A stretch of 64,000 bases of DNA, from NCBI RefSeq assembly GCF_010747415.1, contig NZ_JAAGNZ010000003.1, positions 248,001-312,000 of the forward strand, in the 5' to 3' direction. The notes beneath the pieces are model-generated. The model did no database searches. It was not told the origin of the DNA and saw only the letters and a program-made list of their open reading frames with translations. Position 1 is the stretch's first letter. Each line of letters opens with the position of its first letter. The position numbers were made by a program, and so were the translations under genes. The DNA comes from Spirosoma agri. Lineage in GTDB: Bacteria; Bacteroidota; Bacteroidia; Cytophagales; Spirosomataceae. Positions 44,157 through 52,959 of this stretch are shown in pieces.

Positions 44157-45638
44157 TTACCAGCCAGGACTCTGCGTTAAGGTTGGATTCGCCTGAATCT
44201 CTTCCAGTGGAATGGGATAGTACCGATGCTTAGCCTGTGGCGTGCGCGTGGGATACACATCGTTCACTGCTTTCGGAATGACGGTCAGGAAGGTGTTTGT
44301 TCGGGTCAGGTCGAACCAGCGGTCCGCTTCGGCAAACAACTCCCACGAACGCTCTTGCAGGACCGCGTCAACAAAGGCGTCCTTGCCCAGGCCCGGTGTC
44401 AGATCACCCAGCCCCGCCCGTTTCCGAACCGTGTTGATGTACCCATAGGCGGTGGCTGTCGCACCATTCTGACGCGCTTCGGCTTCGGCAGCAACCAGGT
44501 ACACGTCGGCCAGTCGGATGATCGGAAAGTTGCAATTGTTGGCTTCGGCAATGGAGTTCGGATCGCGGTATTTGCGAATCAAAACCCCTTTCGGCGTAAC
44601 AGGCGTGATGTCTTTCTGCGGCACGATCTTTCCCGACACATCCCGGTAGGTCGTGTCCAGCAACTGCCGTCGTTTGTCGCTGGGCGAGAACGAGTTAAAG
44701 AAATTCTGGTAGGCAAACCACGACCCGTAGGACACTTTGGCGTAATCCGGGCCGGAGCTGTTGCGGGGACCGGCAATACCCATAACGGTCAACCAGCGGC
44801 TGGGCGTTACCCGGTCGGCTTCAACGGCCCACATGTTCTCAACGCGGGCGGCATCTTCTTTGTCCACATCGAACACGTCCAGTACGCTTGGCATCAGCGC
44901 ATATTTGCCCGAATTAATCGTCGCCTGTGCCAGCTGCAGCGCCTTGGCCCAATCTTCGTTGTACAACGCTACTTTGGCGTATAGGCCCTGAATGGCTTCT
45001 TTGGAAGGCCGACCTTTTACCAAACTGGTGGAGTAAGAAGGCAATCCGGCAACGGCCTGATCCAGATCGCTGTAGATCTGTTTGTAGATATCGGCCCGTG
45101 CGCTCTTGGTTATCAGGGCTTCGGCTTCGTTAGAGCTGGCTCGGGTCTTGACGGGAACTTCGTTAAACGTTTTGGTAAGTGTCCAGTGATACAGCGCCCG
45201 CAACGCATAGGCTTCGGCCACGATCTCCGTCCGGCGCGTGACATCCATTGGAATAACAGGAACCTTCTCGATGACCCAGTTGGCGTTTTCGATTCCTTTG
45301 TAACTGAACCGCCAAACACCCTGCGGACCCTCGGTCTCGTGACGGCCCGAGTTGCGCTGGGCGGTAAAATACGGATCATACGAGAACAGCGTAATGGTGT
45401 TTCGACCCACCACGGCCCGCGGATACGCCTGATCAGCCGCAAAATCGGATACGGCTACCAGTGGGAACCCATACAGGTTGATGAGTGAACCAGCCGCAGC
45501 CGCAATGCCCGATTCGGCATCGGAGGCCGTTTTGTAGAAGTTGGTCGTAAAAATGGATGAATACACTGTTTCATCGAGTTTACTGCACGAAATCGTCAGG
45601 CCCGACAAAGCCATTAGCAGCAGGATGTGTTTCTTCAT
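44157..45638 (-). CDS. SusD/RagB lipoprotein
   Basis: A 493-residue lipoprotein with lipobox LTISC (modified Cys18). The N-terminal SKLDETVYSS, the TPR region (IVAEAYALRALYHWTLTKTF), IIRLADVYLVAAEAEARQNG and the C-terminal ELFAEADRWFDLTRT ... YYPIPLEEIQANP are standard. It pairs with the SusC gene upstream, separated by 92 bp that contain a repeat cluster. Confidence 0.94.
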   Translation of the reverse strand: MKKHILLLMALSGLTISCSKLDETVYSSIFTTNFYKTASDAESGIAAAAGSLINLYGFPLVAVSDFAADQAYPRAVVGRNTITLFSYDPYFTAQRNSGRHETEGPQGVWRFSYKGIENANWVIEKVPVIPMDVTRRTEIVAEAYALRALYHWTLTKTFNEVPVKTRASSNEAEALITKSARADIYKQIYSDLDQAVAGLPSYSTSLVKGRPSKEAIQGLYAKVALYNEDWAKALQLAQATINSGKYALMPSVLDVFDVDKEDAARVENMWAVEADRVTPSRWLTVMGIAGPRNSSGPDYAKVSYGSWFAYQNFFNSFSPSDKRRQLLDTTYRDVSGKIVPQKDITPVTPKGVLIRKYRDPNSIAEANNCNFPIIRLADVYLVAAEAEARQNGATATAYGYINTVRKRAGLGDLTPGLGKDAFVDAVLQERSWELFAEADRWFDLTRTNTFLTVIPKAVNDVYPTRTPQAKHRYYPIPLEEIQANPTLTQSPGW

Positions 45639-45643
45639 GGGTG

Positions 45644-45730
45644 AAAAAGCGAATGAGTGACTGAGCGATAGAGTGAAAGCGCGAATGAGTGATTTTGCAT
45701 AAGCCTTTCACTCATTCACTCTTTCGCTTT
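45644..45730. repeat. GAATGAGTGA repeat cluster between susC and susD
   Basis: GCGAATGAGTGA occurs at 45649-45660 and again at 45681-45692. The stretch 45646-45671 is also complementary to 45705-45730 at 22 of 26 positions, forming a long imperfect hairpin that ends 1 bp before the SusC stop. It lies inside the operon, between receptor and lipoprotein. Confidence 0.65.
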
Positions 45731-48700
45731 CTATAGAGTGATTTGAAGTCCGCCCAGATACGACCGGGCAATTGGATACGTACCGTTATCAACGAACTGC
45801 GTCGTGGCGTTTCCGAAGTTGTTTACCTCCGGATCGAAACCCGTGTACTTCGTGATCGTAAACGCGTTGTTGGCGCTGACATAAAGGCGGATCTGGTTGA
45901 TGCCTTTGATCTTCGGGAGCGTGTAGCCCAGCGACACATTTTTCAGCCGAATGAACGACGCATCCTCAACGTACCGATCCGAAATGGGTAACCGTCCACC
46001 CTGAAAGCCACTGGCATACTCATTGTTGGGGTTCGTTGCCGACCAGCGATTGGCCAGCCCCGCCAGTACATTCTGCTGACCCAGGGCCGTTTCGAACGTG
46101 TATCGGAACAGGTTCATGAGCTTATTCCCCTGCACGCCCTGCACGAACAGGTTCAGATCGAAGCCCCGGTAGCGAAATGAAGAGGAGACACCAAACGTGT
46201 ATGTTGGTTGCGAGTTACCCACGATGAGCTGATCGGCCGCCGTGATCGTACCATCCCCGTTGACGTCTTTCACCTTCTGGCCACCAATACGACCGTCATA
46301 ACCCGGCAGAATCGTCTCTCCCGTCTGGCTGATTCCGTCGAAGATGTAAGTTCGGTACAGGCCCATCGGATAGCCGACTTTGAGCAGTGCGAACGCCGAC
46401 CGGGGGAGTTCGTCCAGAATACCATCGAGCGCGAGCACCTCGTTTTTGTTGAACGTAATATTCGCCGACGCATCCCACTGAAGCTTTCTGTTACCACCGG
46501 GCAAAATCCGGCCATTGACGGCTAGCTCAACACCCCGGTTTTGTATCGATCCGAAGTTGCCCGTGATGAACGTGTAGCCTGACGACATTGGCAATACTTT
46601 CTGAAACAGTAGGTTATCGGTTCGTTTGTTGTAGTAATCAGCCACGACGGACAGGCGGTTATTGAACAAGCTGACATCAAGGCCCACATCGACCTGCGTA
46701 GAGCGTTCCCATTTCAGATCCGGGTTCGGGATGGCGCTGGGATTGATACCGGTTACGGGGTTATGGTTGTAATTGTAGTTCAATCCCGATGCCCCAACCG
46801 TGGCCAGAGACTGGTAGGGATCGATAGCGCCCGCGTTTCCGGTGATGCCCCAACTTCCGCGTAATTTCAGATCAGAAATGACCGAAACCGATTTCATAAA
46901 TGGCTCTTCCACAATGCGCCACGCCCCTGCGACGGCGGGAAAAAAGCCGTACTTATTGTTCTCGCCAAACTTGCTGGACCCATCGGACCGCGCCGTCAGA
47001 TCCAGAAAATATTTGTCTTTGTAGCCATAATTGATCCGGCCCAAATACGAGTCCAGTCTGGATTTGTTTTTGTCGCTGCTCAGGCGCTGATTCACCGCCA
47101 GGCCAATGGAATTATTCTCGGTTATATCGTTCGGGAAGTTCGACGCGGTTTGCGTATAGCTCTGATTCACGTTGGCCTGAGTGGCTAAAACCGCGGTAGC
47201 GGCCAGCGTGTGGTGCTCCGCCAGGCGGGTCCGGTACGTGAAGATACTTTCATGCAGGAGCGTCCGGCCATACGACGTAATATTCGATGCACTACCCCCA
47301 CCCGACGCCAACTGCGACTGACTCAGGAGCGACAAAGGTGAGTAAAATTCCGATAACGTATTGCCCAGATCGACGTTGAAGCTAGGGCGATAGGTGAACC
47401 CTTTGAACAGGGCGAAGTCAATGTACACGTTCGCTAAAATTCGCTGGCTCGTCTGCCGGTTGAGGGGCGTGATGAAATTCAGTGGGTTCGTCACTTCCTG
47501 GTATTGGCCATTCATCTGATCCTGAAACGGGTACACACTGCCATCGGCTCGGTAAGGCACCAGCGTTGGGGGAGCCGCTACAGCCGCTCCGAGGACACCC
47601 GCCCGGCTGCTGGTCACGTCGGAACCCGTACCGCCCATACTTACCCCCCTATTGATGGAATATCCGTAGTACAAACTGGTACCAATCTTCACCCGGTCAC
47701 TCAGTCGATGGTCGATGTTGGAGCGGAACGAGTAGCGGTCGAAGCTGGAGTTCTTGATGATCCCATCCTGATTGAAGTAGTTCAGCGAAAGCGCCAGCTG
47801 GGTCTTCTGATTACCACCCGTAACCGAAAGCTGGTGGCTCTGGATGGGTGCTTTGCGGAAAATCAGGTTCTGCCAGTCGGTGCCTTCCCCCACACTCGCA
47901 GGGTCGGCGTAAATGGCGCGTTTGTAAACCTCGTTTTCGAGCTGGGCAAACTGGCGGGCGTTCAGTACATCCAGCGTTTTGTTGACTTGCTGTACTCCGC
48001 CGTAGCCATCGTAACTAACGCGCGTTGCTCCATCTTTACCCCGCTTAGTGGTGATCAGCACAACACCGTTGGCGGCTCTTGCGCCATAAATAGCCGTCGA
48101 TGAGGCATCTTTCAACACTTCTATCGATTCAATGTCGTTCGGATTGATCTGGGAAAGCGGACTCACGTCGGTGATGCCCCCCGTGTTCGCAATCTGAATG
48201 CCGTCGATGACGTACAGCGGTTCGGAACTGCCATTGATCGAGTTGGTGCCCCGGATACGAACGCTGACGTTACCGCCCGGAGCGCCTGAATTCTGCGTGA
48301 TCTGTACACCCGCCACCCGCGCCTGCAATCCCTGCGCTACGTTGGCCACGGGGGTCTGCAACAAATCAGCGGCTTTAACCGACGCAATGGCTCCCGTTGT
48401 TTCAACTTTCCGCTGGGTTCCGTAGCCCACTACCACTACTTCCTCCAGCGCTTTCGTATCGGGGGCAAGCTGAACAGTTAGGGTCTGCCGATTACCGACC
48501 GTTACTTCCTGCGTCAAATACCCCACAAAGCTGACCACCAGTGTAGCTCCGTCCGGCACGGTTAGCTGGAACGTGCCTTTGGCGTCCGTAACCACTCCGC
48601 GTTGCTGAACCGTCGGACCGCGCCCCGCCGAACCGCTGCTTTTGAGCAGTACACTCACACCCGGAAGCGTGACTCCTTTTTCGTCGGTAACCGTTCCCGC

Positions 48701-48916
48701 TATCAGGCGATCGTCAGCCTGATCCTGGCTGGTCTTTACGAATTGAGGTGGCCTTTCTGGGAAAACCGGTTTTGTACCATCAATGTCGGCGCGTGTGCTA
48801 AAAAGACCTTTTGACGACTTATCCGGACTGTCACCACTCCGCTGCCGACTCTGCACCGACAAAGGGACCAGAGCACTTACCAAGACGACGTAATACAGTA
48901 AAAGCTTTTGTCGCAT
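45731..48916 (-). CDS. SusC-like TonB-dependent receptor with long N-terminal linker
   Basis: A 1061-residue outer-membrane receptor. After the signal peptide (MRQKLLLYYVVLVSALVPLS, to about 22) comes a roughly 50-residue polar linker (RQRSGDSPDKSSKGLF... PPQFVKTSQDQADD) before the CarboxypepD-like domain (GTVTDEKGVTLPGVSVLLKS). Then TonB-box VVVGYGTQRKVET, the plug (VLKDASSTAIYGARAANGVVL) and barrel. No STN domain. It is divergent from the PKD-type membrane regulator at 49090 and upstream of SusD and the 826-residue protein. Confidence 0.93.
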   Translation of the reverse strand: MRQKLLLYYVVLVSALVPLSVQSRQRSGDSPDKSSKGLFSTRADIDGTKPVFPERPPQFVKTSQDQADDRLIAGTVTDEKGVTLPGVSVLLKSSGSAGRGPTVQQRGVVTDAKGTFQLTVPDGATLVVSFVGYLTQEVTVGNRQTLTVQLAPDTKALEEVVVVGYGTQRKVETTGAIASVKAADLLQTPVANVAQGLQARVAGVQITQNSGAPGGNVSVRIRGTNSINGSSEPLYVIDGIQIANTGGITDVSPLSQINPNDIESIEVLKDASSTAIYGARAANGVVLITTKRGKDGATRVSYDGYGGVQQVNKTLDVLNARQFAQLENEVYKRAIYADPASVGEGTDWQNLIFRKAPIQSHQLSVTGGNQKTQLALSLNYFNQDGIIKNSSFDRYSFRSNIDHRLSDRVKIGTSLYYGYSINRGVSMGGTGSDVTSSRAGVLGAAVAAPPTLVPYRADGSVYPFQDQMNGQYQEVTNPLNFITPLNRQTSQRILANVYIDFALFKGFTYRPSFNVDLGNTLSEFYSPLSLLSQSQLASGGGSASNITSYGRTLLHESIFTYRTRLAEHHTLAATAVLATQANVNQSYTQTASNFPNDITENNSIGLAVNQRLSSDKNKSRLDSYLGRINYGYKDKYFLDLTARSDGSSKFGENNKYGFFPAVAGAWRIVEEPFMKSVSVISDLKLRGSWGITGNAGAIDPYQSLATVGASGLNYNYNHNPVTGINPSAIPNPDLKWERSTQVDVGLDVSLFNNRLSVVADYYNKRTDNLLFQKVLPMSSGYTFITGNFGSIQNRGVELAVNGRILPGGNRKLQWDASANITFNKNEVLALDGILDELPRSAFALLKVGYPMGLYRTYIFDGISQTGETILPGYDGRIGGQKVKDVNGDGTITAADQLIVGNSQPTYTFGVSSSFRYRGFDLNLFVQGVQGNKLMNLFRYTFETALGQQNVLAGLANRWSATNPNNEYASGFQGGRLPISDRYVEDASFIRLKNVSLGYTLPKIKGINQIRLYVSANNAFTITKYTGFDPEVNNFGNATTQFVDNGTYPIARSYLGGLQITL

Positions 48917-48982
48917 ATTATTTAGATATTTATAAAGTATAGAGGTACTGTCTCTGAGCAGTGCTCGCTCTGAATTAAAGTA

Positions 48983-49000
48983 TGCAAAGGTAAATTTGCA
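48983..49000. promoter_or_regulatory. Palindrome with back-to-back divergent -7 boxes
   Basis: TGCAAA-GGTAAA-TTTGCA. On the minus strand 48985-48992 reads TACCTTTG and on the plus strand 48991-48998 reads TAAATTTG; both match TAnnTTTG and they overlap by the central TA. They face the susC start (48916) and the regulator start (49090) respectively. A clear -33 TTG was not found for either. Confidence 0.55.
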
Positions 49001-49089
49001 TTATACGACGAAAGCGTGTTACGCTTGACCATTTTGCCAGTCAAAATTATGGACAATATAATCTTCTGATTAACAGATACTTACCTTAA

Positions 49090-50442
49090 ATGATCACGGA
49101 AAATGGACAAGCCCACAAGGCGGAAGTCTTCGCGCTTTTAGACATCAGCTGTCGACAAGTCAGCGAAACGTACGGCAAGCCCGATTGGGACACCTGGACG
49201 AACAGCGATTACGTCAGCCTGAGTCACATACTTTTCAGGCAAACACACGTACGGATCAGCCCGAATACGTTGAAACGCATTTTTGGCAAGATCAAAACCG
49301 ACTCCCGCTACTACCCCCAGAAAGCCACTCGTGATGCACTGGCGGCTTACATTGGCCATCCAGACTGGGACCATTTTGTGAAAGTGCAGGAATGGACGGT
49401 CAGGCGGGCCGTGCGGCTACCGGATAAGCTTGTGCCGGAAGAGACCATGCCAACGTTACCAACCACGACCCATCTGCCAATCCATTCTTCGCCAAAAAAA
49501 ACGAAGCGTAACCGTTGGTTGCCCGTATTGATTGCGGGTGCACTCTTGCTGATCGTTGCCATGCTGTTTGTCCAGCAGCGACGCTCGAGCAGTGATTTGG
49601 CACAGCTCATTTGTCGAAATCCATTGGGCGAAAACCCGCACTCAGCCGTGTTTCAACTCAAGTACCCAAATTCGCCGGTTAGATCAGGTGCATATTCGAT
49701 TCTGTTTGGCGATGGCAAACGGGAACGTCTTAACGCCAATGACAGTCTTGCCACGCATTACTATGAACGGCCGGGCCGCTATTTTGCCGTTCTGCAACGA
49801 GATGGTATGAACATCGATACATCGACGGTTTATTTGCAGACGAAAGGCTGGACCGTTACGGCCAACATGATGCACGATACCAGCCGGGTTTATCCCATTG
49901 AGGTCGCGCATCTGTTCACTGGAGGACGCCGGAGCGTTAGCGCGCCTGAAGCCGCCCGAGCGGGTATCGACACGAACCGTACGTTCTTTATGGAGTTTAT
50001 CAATAGCCACCCGACCCGGATTAATGGCGATAATTTCGAACTGACGACCCACCTGAGAACCTCTCCGGACCGGGCGGGAGTTCGCTGTTCGCAGATCGGT
50101 ATCACGGTCTGGGGCGAATCATCGCAGCATATGTTCGAGGTGATGCGACCCGGTTGCGCCCACTGGATTCTATTACAGAATTCTGATGTTCAGAAAAGCG
50201 GCCAGCGGGATGATTTGAGTTTTATGGGTGCCGATTTACGATCGGGTGGCATGTTGACGCTGCGGGTCATCGACAAACAGGCCGCTATCTTCATCAACAA
50301 CCAGCAAGTCTATAAAACAAGCTATACAAAGCCCCTCCACCGGATTTATGGCGTCAAAATCCGTTTTGCCGGCGTAGGTACCGTCGACTCCTTTTCGCTG
50401 AACGACCTAAAAACGGGTTCTGTATTCGATGGAAGTTTTTGA
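49090..50442 (+). CDS. Single-pass membrane protein with PKD-like ectodomain; candidate SusCD regulator
   Basis: A 450-residue protein with no signal peptide. The cytoplasmic N-terminus (1-140) has a compact helical domain with SLSHILFRQTHVRISPNTLK, RIFGKIKTDSRYYPQKAT and RDALAAYIGHPDWDHF, a pattern that looks helix-turn-helix-like. A basic segment (SPKKTKRNRW) precedes one transmembrane helix at about 143-162. Outside lies a PKD-like fold (ILFGDGKRE ... HYYERPGRYFAVL, 183-250) and a C-terminal concanavalin/laminin-G-like region (260-450). Divergent placement from a SusC gene fits a sensor that binds glycan in the periplasm and acts on DNA or a partner in the cytoplasm. DNA binding is inferred, not shown. 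Confidence 0.7.
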   Translation: MITENGQAHKAEVFALLDISCRQVSETYGKPDWDTWTNSDYVSLSHILFRQTHVRISPNTLKRIFGKIKTDSRYYPQKATRDALAAYIGHPDWDHFVKVQEWTVRRAVRLPDKLVPEETMPTLPTTTHLPIHSSPKKTKRNRWLPVLIAGALLLIVAMLFVQQRRSSSDLAQLICRNPLGENPHSAVFQLKYPNSPVRSGAYSILFGDGKRERLNANDSLATHYYERPGRYFAVLQRDGMNIDTSTVYLQTKGWTVTANMMHDTSRVYPIEVAHLFTGGRRSVSAPEAARAGIDTNRTFFMEFINSHPTRINGDNFELTTHLRTSPDRAGVRCSQIGITVWGESSQHMFEVMRPGCAHWILLQNSDVQKSGQRDDLSFMGADLRSGGMLTLRVIDKQAAIFINNQQVYKTSYTKPLHRIYGVKIRFAGVGTVDSFSLNDLKTGSVFDGSF

Positions 50443-50684
50443 CTACGGGCTCATTCTCACTACTGGCACTGTCCCTTCCGGTAACGGTGGGTGCTTCAGC
50501 GGACAGGCCAGATCCCCAGGCTACGGAATTACCGTCATGATTTCGTACGGCTGGTTTGGTAAGCGCTACGATCTCATTCGGGTTGACGTCTAACGATATA
50601 GAGCCAGATTTAGCCCTTATTATCGGATTAATAACTATTCGTCGGCTGGACCGTTTACTCACTGATTATATAACCAGAAAAGTA

Positions 50685-51116
50685 ATGGAAGAAGCCCCGA
50701 TCATCTTCATTGATGCCGATGAAGATGACCAACTTATGTTCAAACAGGCACTAGCCGATCTATCGTCTTCTCACCCTCCTGTAGTGTTCAGCAACGGCGA
50801 GACCGCGCTGGATTATTTAGTTTCCGTAGATCAAGCCCCTTTCCTGATTCTTTCCGAAATTTCCATGCCCGGCATGAACGGGTTGGAACTGCGGCAGCAG
50901 ATCGATAAGAATCCAACGCTGAAAAAACAGTTGATCCCCTTCGTTTTTCTGTCCTATCCCATTCATGACAATTTAGTTGAGCAGGCGTATGATCTGACTA
51001 TTCAGGGATTGTTTGAGAAAAAACTGGCGTACGAGGACTGGAAAACGCAGCTGCGCGACATTATTGCGTACTGGACGGCCTGCCACCACCCCAAAAAGGT
51101 TAAATCTGCATTATAG
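50685..51116 (+). CDS. Receiver protein with Glu at the phospho-acceptor site
   Basis: From ATG 50685, a 143-residue CheY-like protein. The acidic cluster is IIFIDADEDDQLMF (one acid of the pair is Ala11), and the phospho-acceptor position in FLILSEISMPGMNG is Glu58, not Asp. A Ser in VFLSYP and Lys in LFEKKL are kept. Asp-to-Glu at this site often mimics the phosphorylated state, so it may be permanently active. It lies 243 bp after the PKD-type membrane protein and 68 bp before another receiver gene, in the same direction. Confidence 0.85.
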   Translation: MEEAPIIFIDADEDDQLMFKQALADLSSSHPPVVFSNGETALDYLVSVDQAPFLILSEISMPGMNGLELRQQIDKNPTLKKQLIPFVFLSYPIHDNLVEQAYDLTIQGLFEKKLAYEDWKTQLRDIIAYWTACHHPKKVKSAL

Positions 51117-51183
51117 TTATACAATAAGTGTGGTAGATGCGAACCCTGACGGGTGGTAATCTGTTTTAGTTGAAGTACACTTC

Positions 51184-51585
51184 ATGATGAATCAGACGAA
51201 AGCTAACCACATATTACTGGTCGACGACGATGAGGACGACCAGTTTTTAGTTCAACAGGTCATTAAGCAGTACAGCCCAGACTCCTCAATTGACGTGTTG
51301 GGTGATGGTGAACAACTGCTCGATGCGCTTGAGCAATCGCCACGTTTGCCGGATCTGGTCTTGCTGGATCTAAACATGCCTCGCATGGGTGGCCTGGAAG
51401 CTCTAGGCCATATTCGGGCCAACGAAGCGTATGAGCATTTACCAATTATTATTTTAACCACGTCGGACAGCAGTCAGGACCGTCAGCAAGCCCAACGATT
51501 GCAGGCAACGGACTATCTGGTGAAGCCTGGCAACACGCAGCAGATGAACCAGTTGGTGCTGGCTATCAAGCGTCAGTGGTTATAG
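51184..51585 (+). CDS. Canonical stand-alone receiver
   Basis: A 133-residue receiver (a second ATG follows one codon later). ILLVDDDEDDQFLV (10-23), phospho-acceptor Asp62 in VLLDLNMPRMGG, Thr in IILTTSDS and Lys in YLVKPGN are all present, so this one is fully competent. It is convergent with the small gene at 51590, the stops being 4 bp apart. Confidence 0.92.
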   Translation: MMNQTKANHILLVDDDEDDQFLVQQVIKQYSPDSSIDVLGDGEQLLDALEQSPRLPDLVLLDLNMPRMGGLEALGHIRANEAYEHLPIIILTTSDSSQDRQQAQRLQATDYLVKPGNTQQMNQLVLAIKRQWL

Positions 51586-51589
51586 TAGT

Positions 51590-51862
51590 CTAACGTAGCC
51601 ACCGTTCGTGCTGTTGTCTCAGCTTATCGGTGATTGTGTTGACGTGGATCAAATGCGCGTGCTGGTCATCTTCTCCGATTGCCCAGTCGAAGTACCAGTT
51701 ATGTGGGTCATAAGTCCCCAAAACCAGTATATCGGTCCGGGTCGTGTAGTAGGCTAACACTTGTTGCGCATCTAGCTTATCTTCCGCAGCGTGGTACAGA
51801 TAGTTTCCGTCGTGCAGGTAAAGTACGTAATAGCGAGCCCTGGCTTGATTCATCTGTTTCAT
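51590..51862 (-). CDS. Small protein of unknown function
   Basis: The ATG at 51862 is preceded by AGGAAGG, an unusually good Shine-Dalgarno for this genome; longer readings to 51937 lack support. The 90-residue product (MKQMNQARARYYVLYLHDGN...) is rich in Tyr, His and Asp (LGTYDPHNWYFDWAIGEDDQ) and soluble. No family recognised. Confidence 0.6.
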   Translation of the reverse strand: MKQMNQARARYYVLYLHDGNYLYHAAEDKLDAQQVLAYYTTRTDILVLGTYDPHNWYFDWAIGEDDQHAHLIHVNTITDKLRQQHERWLR

Positions 51863-52018
51863 CGTCCTTCCTAATGGTGTCTTCCCATAGTGACTGAACT
51901 GACAATGGTAGAACGGACAGGAAAATAAACTGTTCATTTAACGCTCATGTTCATTACATTTTTGTTGGCTCCCTTGCTGAGCCTAGCGAACCTCAGTGCC
52001 AGGGCGGCAAGCTTACCT

Positions 52019-52396
52019 AACCAATGACACGCCCAGTTTTCGGCTCTTCATAAAGAGCTCCAATCCAGCCCACCTTGTCGATTCACGACAAACTCAACCG
52101 AGTCAGACTTTCAGGGCCCTGCTTCAAAACGACAAATGAACCATTATCGATCGAAAGCTTCCACCCTAAGTTTTTTGAGGTAAAGAGCGTATCTATCGAT
52201 AGCATTACCGTTTAGAATGGCGGTGGTGCCCTACCGAAACTGTAGCGTGCTTTTAGACTCGTCAAACTACTGATGTTGGTCGTACCGAATTTACACCATA
52301 TACTGCCGTAAACTGCTTACGTTCGTCATCGAGATCCCAAGTTTCCGGTTTGGCTGAGCCATGCTCCAGCTTAGTCCAACCCCTATTAATCACCAA
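52019..52396 (-). pseudogene. Decayed gene with frameshift and in-frame stops
   Basis: On the minus strand a coding-like frame reads KLEHGSAKPETWDLDDERKQ from about 52396, shifts frame near 52290, then continues TNISSLTSLKARYSFGRAPP, an in-frame stop, SKNLGWKLSIDNGSFVVLKQ, PESLTRLSLS, a second stop, and finally KVGWIGALYEEPKTGRVIG to a stop at 52019. Each piece has protein-like composition although the whole cannot be translated. The original family was not recognised. Confidence 0.4.
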
Positions 52397-52455
52397 TTTT
52401 ACCAACCAGCAAAGAACTTTACGGCTATGGTTTACCAGCACCGGGTAGAGCTGGA

Positions 52456-52648
52456 TTGACGCAACAGTTTGGAGGTTGGCTCTAACAGGACTTTACTGCC
52501 GTACGAGCGGCAATAGCTACGGAGTGGCGTAATGGCTACTGTCACGCGATCAAACCGAGGGTCAATCTGGCTACCGGTGCAGTACCCAGCGTCAGGCTCA
52601 CTAAGCGGCAGATGGTACAGACGAGTCAAACTGGCCCTGTTGCGTCAA
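52456..52648. mobile_element. 193-bp element with 12-bp inverted ends
   Basis: TTGACGCAACAG (52456-52467) and CTGTTGCGTCAA (52637-52648) are perfect inverted repeats 193 bp apart end to end. No target-site duplication could be seen. A 65-codon minus-strand frame runs through it without recognisable transposase motifs. It fits a small non-autonomous or deleted insertion element next to a decayed gene. Confidence 0.35.
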
Positions 52649-52959
52649 CGAGTACGTTATGAGTGCTGAACTACACAACGTGCGCAAGAATTTTGCTTAT
52701 GGAAGGGGGTACAACGAGTCCCGCGAATAGGTTAGCGTATTTTATAAGGCAAGGGACAGGTTGCTCTGTAGATTTTACGTCTACCGAATGTTGGTTCTAC
52801 ATTTGTAAAACGATCGCCTGTAGACAAGTCACGAGCCAGAGCGAGATAGTGATGCATGAGCTATCATTTCGAGACACGTTCACTATATTCTTTACTGATG
52901 AGTATAATAAAAAACGCCTTTTTCGGCAAAATGGGCGTTTCAAGATGCAGCTATGCACG

